Positions 1-5,297 of a DNA stretch of 5,297 nt are shown piece by piece. This DNA is from Pontiella desulfatans (GTDB lineage: Bacteria > Verrucomicrobiota > Kiritimatiellia > Kiritimatiellales > Pontiellaceae). The notes below the pieces were generated by a model. That model made no database searches and was not told where the DNA came from. It saw only the letters and a list, made by a program, of their open reading frames with translations. Position 1 is the first letter of the stretch. The number at the start of each line of letters is the position of its first letter. Location of the stretch: NCBI GenBank assembly GCA_029287275.1, contig JARFRL010000067.1, positions 1 through 5,297 of the forward strand, read 5' to 3'. A program made the translations under genes and the position numbers.

Positions 1-378
1 GTAGGCGTAGAGCGTTTCGGGCTGAAGATCCTCGAAAATCACGCTGTGGTAGCGCACCGGCTCGCGCGCGCTTGCCAGAACCGCGCTCAAGTCCACGCGC
101 TCCGTTTGGGCCTCGATCCGCTTCGCCATCTTCGGGAATCCCGGCTCGCCGAGCGCGAGCGCGATCTCCGCCACCGCGTTCGTCACGCTTCCGTCCGTTC
201 GCCAAGTAACGGCGCGGCGGGTCGAGGGATCTCCATGAAAAGTGAGAAAGACGCGGTCGGGATCGCGGCTGGCAATTTCCCAGTGGCGAAGGGCCGAATG
301 AGCGCCGTCATGCGCGGCGGCGGACAGGGCGAGCGCCGCGGCGAGCGTGCACGCGGAGCGGATTGATTGATGTTTCAC
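1..378 (-). CDS. Exported purple-acid-phosphatase-like metallophosphoesterase, N-terminal part (runs off the left edge)
   Basis: The first 126 codons of a longer gene are visible. The start is GTG at 378, chosen because AGGAGG lies 7 bases upstream and no ATG is available until codon 84. Residues 1-22 look like a signal peptide: basic start (KHQSIR), Ala/Leu core, then AAA before HD. I see no lipobox cysteine. Residues about 42-126 resemble the Ig/fibronectin-like N-terminal domain of purple acid phosphatases. They show a strand with RVFLTFHGDPS, then AVTWRTDG (residues 56-63), then HSVIFEDLQPETLYAY at the window edge, the usual strand before the Y-R-V-G turn. In that family this domain precedes a calcineurin-like metallophosphatase domain, which would lie left of position 1 and is not seen. 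The product would be periplasmic or secreted and may release phosphate from organic esters. The export signal and fold are fairly clear; the catalytic role is inferred and depends on sequence outside the window. A secreted FN3-containing protein with another activity is the alternative. Confidence 0.68.
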   Translation of the reverse strand, partial: MKHQSIRSACTLAAALALSAAAHDGAHSALRHWEIASRDPDRVFLTFHGDPSTRRAVTWRTDGSVTNAVAEIALALGEPGFPKMAKRIEAQTERVDLSAVLASAREPVRYHSVIFEDLQPETLYAY

Positions 379-385
379 GATTAAA

Positions 386-391
386 CCTCCT
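386..391 (-). promoter_or_regulatory. Strong Shine-Dalgarno for the phosphatase-like gene
   Basis: On the minus strand the sequence reads AGGAGG, 7 bases before GTG at 378. A full-match site at ideal spacing fixes a GTG start where no ATG exists, and supports reading 1-378 as a real gene on the minus strand. Confidence 0.8.
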
Positions 392-405
392 GATTAATTG
401 CCCGC

Positions 406-433
406 ACTATAGGCCCGCGCCAGTCCGCGGCAA
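406..433 (-). promoter_or_regulatory. Candidate housekeeping-sigma promoter for the phosphatase-like gene
   Basis: On the minus strand TTGCCG (plus 428-433) lies 16 bases before TATAGT (plus 406-411). This matches the -35 consensus at 4 of 6 positions and the -10 at 5 of 6. Transcription would begin near 399, giving a leader of about 20 bases that contains the AGGAGG. The 15 bases covering the -10 and upstream spacer (plus 407-421) are nearly identical to those of the candidate promoter at 1388-1414. The call is from sequence pattern only. Confidence 0.5.
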
Positions 434-473
434 GCGATAGTTTGTTCGTATTCCACGCGGCGCGAGGAAGGAA

Positions 474-1331
474 TCAAGAAATCATCCACAACGGCGCGGA
501 CAGGACGAGGATGGAGAGGGCCAGATAGAGCAAGGCCGTGGCGTTGAGCAGGATCCGGAAGCCGCGGCCGGAACTGAACCGAGCGCCGGCCGCGGCGAAA
601 CGCGGGGTGAGCGCCCCGTGTTTCGCCCAGAACGTCGATTCGGCCCGGCACATTTTTCGCCACAGGTCGGGAAAGCGTTGGCTAAGCATCCAAAGGGCCG
701 CGAGGTAGGCCCAACAAATGGGAAGGACGATTTTCGCGGGCCCGTCCGCGAGCAGCAGCCGGTCGGCGAGCAGCAGATCGCGAAGCCCGTTTTTGAGTTC
801 GCGCTGGCTGAATCGCGTTTTGGCGCGGCGCGCTGGCGGAATCCAACTGGATGGATCGATTTCCGCGGCGACGTCGTAATCCTCGATCGCGCCATCCGGG
901 TCGCCCAGACCTTCGCTCGCCCGACCGCGGATGAGGTGGGGCTTCATCCAATCGTCGCGCATGAGCCCGATGGCCATGTCGGCGTGATGAAAGGCGGCTT
1001 GGAACTCGTTCCGTTCAAGCCGCGCGGCGGCGAGCGCGGCGTGGACGCGGTCGACATGCCGGCAAACCAGTTCAATGGCGGTTTCGTAATCCCGGATGGC
1101 CGCGTCGAGCTGTTCGAGATGATGATGGCAGGTGCCGCGGTCGTGAAAGGCGCAGGCGTGGTAGGGGTCGGCCGCGATCGCTTGGGTGTGGAGCTCGATG
1201 GCTTCGGCGTGTCTTTCCACGGCGTGGAGGAGGCGGCCTTTTTGATACAGCGCCTCCGCGGAATCGCCGAACGCCGCGGTGGCGGCGCACGCGATCCCGG
1301 CGGCGATCCGCGCTCTGGTCCAAAACTTCAT
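474..1331 (-). CDS. TPR-repeat protein with N-terminal export/anchor segment and C-terminal membrane segments
   Basis: The product is 285 residues from ATG at 1331 and ends in TGA. I prefer this start because it gives MKFWTRARIAAGIACAATAAFG, a basic start plus Ala-rich core typical of a signal peptide. An in-frame ATG at 1430 would add 33 residues, but it lies in spacer-like, promoter-bearing DNA. Neither start has a strong Shine-Dalgarno. Residues about 24-165 form around four TPR units: ALYQKGRLLHAVERHAEAI, then AFHDRGTCHHHLEQLDAAI, a degenerate third unit, then HLIRGRASEGLGDPDGAI. They show the usual A/G-G-A spacing and IAADP or AEIDP turns. Residues 201-217 (with ICWAYLAALWML) and especially 260-284 (with LLYLALSILVL) are hydrophobic enough to be membrane helices. 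TPRs mediate protein-protein contacts, and no catalytic motif is visible, so a scaffold at the envelope is the most that can be inferred. The gene runs in the same direction as the phosphatase-like gene, 95 bases upstream of it, but that gene seems to have its own promoter. It is not a named family I recognise. Confidence 0.75.
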   Translation of the reverse strand: MKFWTRARIAAGIACAATAAFGDSAEALYQKGRLLHAVERHAEAIELHTQAIAADPYHACAFHDRGTCHHHLEQLDAAIRDYETAIELVCRHVDRVHAALAAARLERNEFQAAFHHADMAIGLMRDDWMKPHLIRGRASEGLGDPDGAIEDYDVAAEIDPSSWIPPARRAKTRFSQRELKNGLRDLLLADRLLLADGPAKIVLPICWAYLAALWMLSQRFPDLWRKMCRAESTFWAKHGALTPRFAAAGARFSSGRGFRILLNATALLYLALSILVLSAPLWMIS

Positions 1332-1387
1332 GCGTGGAATATCACCCGCCCGCCGCGCGATTGAAAGTGGAAAGTGGTTCACGCGGC

Positions 1388-1414
1388 TTGACTCGGGAGG
1401 CGCGGACCTATAGA
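1388..1414 (+). promoter_or_regulatory. Candidate promoter for the rhlE-cvfB-yciH operon
   Basis: TTGACT (1388-1393) matches the -35 consensus at 5 of 6 positions. TATAGA (1409-1414) matches the -10 at 4 of 6. The 15-base spacer is shorter than the usual 17, which lowers confidence. Bases 1399-1413 repeat, with one mismatch, the -10 region of the phosphatase promoter. A start near 1421 would leave a leader of about 95 bases before the helicase ATG. I found no equally good promoter on the minus strand here for the TPR gene. Confidence 0.45.
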
Positions 1415-1433
1415 ACCCCGCCTGATTCATGGA

Positions 1434-1504
1434 CGGCCAATCGGGCCGCTCCTCTTTTCTTCACTCCTCCGGCGGCGAGTAGAAAAATATCAAACCGCCG
1501 GTTT
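1434..1504 (+). other. Presumed helicase leader with two small inverted repeats
   Basis: CGGCC (1434-1438) can pair with GGCCG (1444-1448) across a 5-base loop, and is followed by a pyrimidine-rich run (1449-1470, including CTCCTCTTTTCTTC). AAACC (1492-1496) can pair with GGTTT (1500-1504) across GCC, ending directly against the AGGA ribosome site at 1505-1508. Both stems are only 5 pairs long. They could be chance in GC-rich DNA, or a leader that controls helicase translation or elongation. The first stem plus the pyrimidine run resembles a weak intrinsic terminator but lacks a real U-tract. Confidence 0.3.
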
Positions 1505-1515
1505 AGGAAATAAAA

Positions 1516-2830
<1,315 letters not shown>

Positions 2831-2838
<8 letters not shown>

Positions 2839-3664
2839 AGTCGGCAAGATGAACAAGCTGGCCATTTCGCGGATGTCTGATTTCGGTTTGCTGTTCGACG
2901 GGCATCAGCTCGGCGAGATTCTGATGCCGAAACGCTACGTTTCGAAAAGCTGGAAAGATGGCGACGAGGTCGAGGTGTTCGTTTATCTCGACTCCGAAGA
3001 CCGTTTGACCTGCACGACGGAAAAGCCCAAGGCTCAGGTGGGTCAGTTCGTGCTGCTGCGCTGCAAGGACAACACGCCGATCGGCGCGTTCATGGAGTGG
3101 GGCTTGCCGAAGGATCTGTTCGTCCCGTTCCGCGAACAGCGCGTCAAGATGCGCCAAGGCGAGTCGTATTTGGTTTACATCTATTTCGACAACGCCAGCG
3201 GCCGCATCGTGGGGTCCTCCAAACTCGACAAATACCTGTCGTCTTCCAAAACGTTCTACAAGAACGGTCAGGAGGTCAACCTGATCGCGTGGCAGAAAAG
3301 CGACCTCGGTTTCAAGTTCATCATCAACAACGAGCGTTGGGGCATGGTGTTCCACAACGAGGTGTTTCAAGCGTTGGAGCGCGGCCAGAAGCTCAAGGGC
3401 TACATCAAGGCGGTGCGGCCCGACGGGCGCATCGATTTGGCGTTGCAGAAACCGGGCTATGAACGCGTGACGCAGCTGACGGACGTGATTCTGGACAAGC
3501 TGAAGTCGAACGACGGCTTTCTTCCGGCCACCGCGAAAACGCCGCCGGAACAAATCAACGCGTGGTTCGGCGTCAGCAAAAAAACCTACAAGAACGCCGT
3601 CGGCGCGTTGTATAAAAAACGCCAGATCACCATCGAGGAAGATGGCATTCGTTTGACGAAATAA
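2831..3664 (+). CDS. cvfB: CvfB/YitL-family multi-S1-domain RNA-binding protein
   Basis: This 277-residue protein is close to the usual 280-300 residues of the CvfB family (YitL in Bacillus). Family members have tandem S1 RNA-binding barrels and a C-terminal winged helix, bind RNA and affect gene expression; in Staphylococcus the protein influences virulence-factor production. The family's most diagnostic stretch is clear: GAFMEWGLPKDLFVPFREQ (residues 85-103), followed by the G-S-S-K-L-D-K-Y-L run at 128-136. I read S1-like domains at about 12-65, 67-133 and 145-208, then a winged helix at about 212-277 (QINAWFGVSKKTYKNAVGAL, ending ITIEEDGIRLTK). GRIDLALQKPGY (199-210) marks the end of the last S1 unit. 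There is no signal peptide or membrane segment, so it is cytoplasmic. It overlaps rhlE by 8 bases and is followed by yciH after 11 bases, which points to a role in RNA or translation. The family is confident. Its exact target RNA is unknown. Confidence 0.92.
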
Positions 3665-3675
3665 GGGAGCGGTGA

Positions 3676-4005
3676 ATGAAGGGCTTCGACGATTTGGATA
3701 TCGTGTTTTCAACCGACCAGGGGCGGATCAAGCCGGAGAAGAAAAAACCGGCCGCGCCGAAGGGCGATGGAATCGTCCGCGTCGGGCGCGAAACGAAGGG
3801 CCGCAAGGGCGCGGGCGTCACGGTGATCTCCGGTGTCCCGACGCATCCGGAAGGCCTGAAGGATCTCGCGAAAAAACTCAAGCGCAAATGCGGCGGTGGT
3901 GGAACCGTGAAAGGCCAAACCATCGAGGTCCAGGGCGATCACCGCGACCTGATCGTGACCGAACTGGAAAAACTGGGCTACACGGTCAAGCGCGCCGGCG
4001 GCTGA
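3676..4005 (+). CDS. yciH: SUI1/eIF1-family translation factor, YciH-like
   Basis: This 109-residue protein is about the size of E. coli YciH. It has a short charged N-terminal region (1-35, including KPEKKKPAAPKG) and one SUI1 domain (about 36-109). Recognisable signatures are GRETKGRKGAGVTVISGVP (37-55), a conserved basic loop; LAKKLKRKCGGGGTVKG (64-80); the strand IEVQGDHRD (83-91); and an ending in VKRAGG. eIF1 binds the small ribosomal subunit near the P site and enforces start-codon choice. Bacterial YciH can act in a similar way on 30S complexes and has been linked to stress-time inhibition of initiation. GGGAG sits 6 bases before the ATG. It is the last gene of the rhlE-cvfB-yciH group, and the next gene is 234 bases away. 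A pairing with an S1 RNA-binding protein and a helicase fits a translation-initiation role. Confidence 0.95.
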   Translation: MKGFDDLDIVFSTDQGRIKPEKKKPAAPKGDGIVRVGRETKGRKGAGVTVISGVPTHPEGLKDLAKKLKRKCGGGGTVKGQTIEVQGDHRDLIVTELEKLGYTVKRAGG

Positions 4006-4066
4006 GCGCGCGCTCGAAAACCACCTAAAAACCCCCCGTCTTTAAAGGCTGAATTCATTCGGTGCT

Positions 4067-4094
4067 CGCCGGCGCGAAACGCGCGAAATCGGCG
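4067..4094. other. Bulged GC hairpin downstream of yciH
   Basis: GCGCG (4072-4076) pairs with CGCGC (4080-4084) around an AAA loop. The stem is continued by CGCCG (4067-4071) with CGGCG (4090-4094), leaving a 5-base one-sided bulge. That gives ten GC pairs in all. It lies 62 bases after the yciH stop, where the operon might end. Without a U-run it is not a standard intrinsic terminator; it could protect an mRNA 3' end, or be chance. Confidence 0.35.
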
Positions 4095-4225
4095 GAAACA
4101 TGGTGGTTGGAACGGAATGGATCAGCGCTGTTCTCGCGGCGGTTTGAAATGCTGGAGCGGGGCTTGACCAGACCCGCGTTCTAGGGCACCGTGCGTGTTT
4201 TGCTAATCAAACCCGAACATAACCA

Positions 4226-4230
4226 GAGGA
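4226..4230 (+). promoter_or_regulatory. Shine-Dalgarno that selects the purF start
   Basis: GAGGA lies 9 bases before ATG at 4240 and only 4 bases before another ATG at 4235. The latter opens a two-codon frame (ATG TTA TGA) whose stop overlaps the purF ATG. Spacing and the downstream protein both favour 4240. Confidence 0.65.
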
Positions 4231-4239
4231 CGGTATGTT

Positions 4240-5297
4240 ATGAGCGATTGGATCGGCCATGAGTGTGGTATCGCGGCGGTTAGGCTGCTGAAACCGCTGG
4301 ACTTCTACATCGAGAAATACGGGACGGCGATGTACGCCGTCAACAAGCTGACGCTCCTGATGGAGAAGCAGCACAACCGCGGACAAGACGGAGCGGGCGC
4401 CTGCGCCATCAAGCTCGACATGCCCGCGGGCGAGCCCTACATCTTCCGAACCCGCGCCGCGGACAAGAACCCGATCATGTCCGTGCGAAACCGCATGGTC
4501 AAAGCCTTCGCCGACGCGCGCGAGAAGCATCCTGAAAAGATGAACGACGGCGAGTGGGTCAAAAACAACGTCCTGTTCGCGGGCGAGTTGTTGCTGGGGC
4601 ACTTGCGATACGGAACCCACGGCGCCCAAGGCGAATCCTTCTGCCATCCCTTTCTGCGCCAGAGCAACTGGATGACCCGCAACCTCGTGGTCGCGGGCAA
4701 CTTCAACCTGACCAACAACAAAGAGCTGTTCGACATGCTCGTCGATCTTGGCCAGCACCCGCGCAACAAAGCCGACACGGTCATGGTGCTCGAGAAGATC
4801 GGCCACTTCCTCGACGAAGCCAACGATTTCCTCTTCCGCAAATACCGCAAGGAAGGGCTCAACCGCGTCGAGATCACCGAGAAGATCATCGAGCAGCTCG
4901 ACGTGACGCGCGTCCTTAAGAAAGCGACGCGCTCGTTCGACGGCGGCTACGTGATGTGCGGCATGATCGGCCACGGCGACCTGTTCGCGCTGCGCGACCC
5001 GAGCGGCATTCGCCCGGGCTTCTACTATCAGGACGACGAGATCGTCGTGATCGCCTCCGAGCGCCCGCAAATCCAAACCGCGCTCAACGTCCCGATCGGC
5101 GAAGTGAAGGAGATCGATCCAGGGCACGCCCTGGTGGTGAAACGCTCCGGCGAGGTGCTGATGGAGCAAGTCAACGAGCCGCTGAAAAAAACGCCGTGCT
5201 CGTTCGAGCGCATCTACTTCTCCCGCGGCACCGACAAGGACATTTATAAAGAGCGTAAAAACCTCGGCCGGTCGCTGGTCCGCCGGGTGCTCGACGC
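4240..5297 (+). CDS. purF: Amidophosphoribosyltransferase (divergent Bacteroidetes-type PurF), N-terminal 352 codons
   Basis: The product transfers glutamine-derived ammonia to PRPP to give phosphoribosylamine, the first step of purine synthesis. The window covers the class II (Ntn) glutaminase domain and the start of the linker to the phosphoribosyltransferase domain; no stop is reached. MSDWIGHE would be a short propeptide removed to expose Cys9 (in CGIAAVRLL) as the N-terminal nucleophile. Other motifs are RGQDGAG (47-53), RYGTHG (123-128), GNFNLTN (153-159), ADT (178-180), RDPSGIRPG (252-260), SERP (273-276) and FERIYFSRG (321-329). By alignment from memory with E. coli PurF, Arg123, Asn154 and Asp179 match the glutamine-binding and oxyanion residues. 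Compared with classical PurF, RYxT and NGNLTN are altered (Gly125, Phe155), and there is an insert at about 60-115 and another at about 185-225. These changes, and openings such as LLKPLDFY and MEKQHNRGQDGAG, fit the longer (about 600-residue) PurF homologues that I recall from Bacteroidetes. Paralogous amidotransferase function cannot be excluded without the C-terminal half. Confidence 0.88.
   Translation, partial: MSDWIGHECGIAAVRLLKPLDFYIEKYGTAMYAVNKLTLLMEKQHNRGQDGAGACAIKLDMPAGEPYIFRTRAADKNPIMSVRNRMVKAFADAREKHPEKMNDGEWVKNNVLFAGELLLGHLRYGTHGAQGESFCHPFLRQSNWMTRNLVVAGNFNLTNNKELFDMLVDLGQHPRNKADTVMVLEKIGHFLDEANDFLFRKYRKEGLNRVEITEKIIEQLDVTRVLKKATRSFDGGYVMCGMIGHGDLFALRDPSGIRPGFYYQDDEIVVIASERPQIQTALNVPIGEVKEIDPGHALVVKRSGEVLMEQVNEPLKKTPCSFERIYFSRGTDKDIYKERKNLGRSLVRRVLD

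Larger units (their letters stand above)
4006..4239. other. Spacer between the yciH and purF transcription units
   Basis: This 234-base stretch has no convincing gene. It holds a bulged GC hairpin (4067-4094), a TTGACC at 4164-4169 that resembles a -35 but has no TATA-like hexamer 15-18 bases downstream, and a weak GCTAAT (4202-4207) that could be a -10 lacking a good -35. I see no recognisable purine riboswitch core and no U-tract terminator. The possible peptides starting at 4099, 4117 and 4149 are 11-17 residues long and unsupported. A promoter for purF is expected here, but I cannot place it with confidence. Confidence 0.5.

Noticed and set aside
46..366. A 106-codon plus-strand frame at the left edge
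   Set aside because: The minus strand here encodes an exported PAP-like N-terminus with a perfect AGGAGG and a promoter. The plus frame has low-complexity Arg/Ala/Gly content and no domain.
618..1364. A 248-codon plus-strand frame opposite the TPR gene
   Set aside because: The minus-strand frame has clear TPR periodicity and membrane segments. This frame has neither, and no ribosome site was seen.
1332..1430. N-terminal extension of the TPR protein to ATG at 1430
   Set aside because: It would bury the signal-peptide-like N-terminus 33 residues inside the protein and overlap the candidate operon promoter, with no better ribosome site. It remains possible.
4099..4184. Three tiny plus-strand frames (11-17 codons) starting at 4099, 4117 and 4149
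   Set aside because: They are too short to support, have no clear ribosome sites and overlap each other in different frames.
4164..4192. TTGACC as the -35 of a purF promoter
   Set aside because: No TATA-like hexamer lies 15-18 bases downstream (CACCGT at 17). CTAG at 4181 is too close, so I did not call a promoter.
4207..5169. A 320-codon minus-strand frame opposite purF
   Set aside because: The plus strand encodes an unmistakable PurF glutaminase domain. The antisense frame has no family features.

Overview
The window is a GC-rich chromosomal segment from a bacterium. It carries housekeeping genes and shows no phage, transposon, CRISPR or RNA-gene signature. The gene set is an RhlE-type DEAD-box helicase, a CvfB-type S1 RNA-binding protein, a YciH/SUI1 factor, and an amidophosphoribosyltransferase of the divergent type I associate with Bacteroidetes. 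Together with a secreted purple-acid-phosphatase-like protein, this suggests a free-living Gram-negative-type bacterium. The high GC argues against Bacteroidetes itself. A PVC-group lineage (Verrucomicrobiota, Kiritimatiellota or Lentisphaerota) is my best guess, but it is inference and not shown by any marker in the window.

Layout. The left third is transcribed leftwards. Positions 1-378 hold the N-terminal 126 codons of an exported metallophosphatase-like protein. It starts at GTG behind a perfect AGGAGG and a recognisable -10/-35 promoter. Positions 474-1331 hold a TPR protein with an N-terminal export or anchor segment and two C-terminal hydrophobic segments. A 184-base divergent spacer (1332-1515) separates it from a rightward operon. 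The spacer carries a promoter candidate that shares a 15-base core (one mismatch) with the phosphatase promoter, and two small inverted repeats in the presumed helicase leader.

The rightward operon is rhlE (1516-2838), cvfB (2831-3664, overlapping by 8 bases) and yciH (3676-4005, 11-base gap). All three products act on RNA or the 30S ribosome: an RNA helicase, a multi-S1 RNA-binding protein and an eIF1-like initiation-fidelity factor. The tight packing suggests coordinated, probably translationally coupled, production of an RNA-remodelling and translation-initiation set.

After a 234-base spacer with a bulged GC hairpin and no clear terminator, a purF-type gene starts at 4240 and runs off the right edge. 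The window contains its Ntn glutaminase domain and the beginning of the linker to the phosphoribosyltransferase domain. It would catalyse the first committed step of purine synthesis.

I found no convincing new defence, mobile or regulatory system. The points most worth following are the three-gene RNA operon, the shared promoter core, the altered glutaminase motifs of the PurF homologue, and the TPR membrane protein of unknown role.
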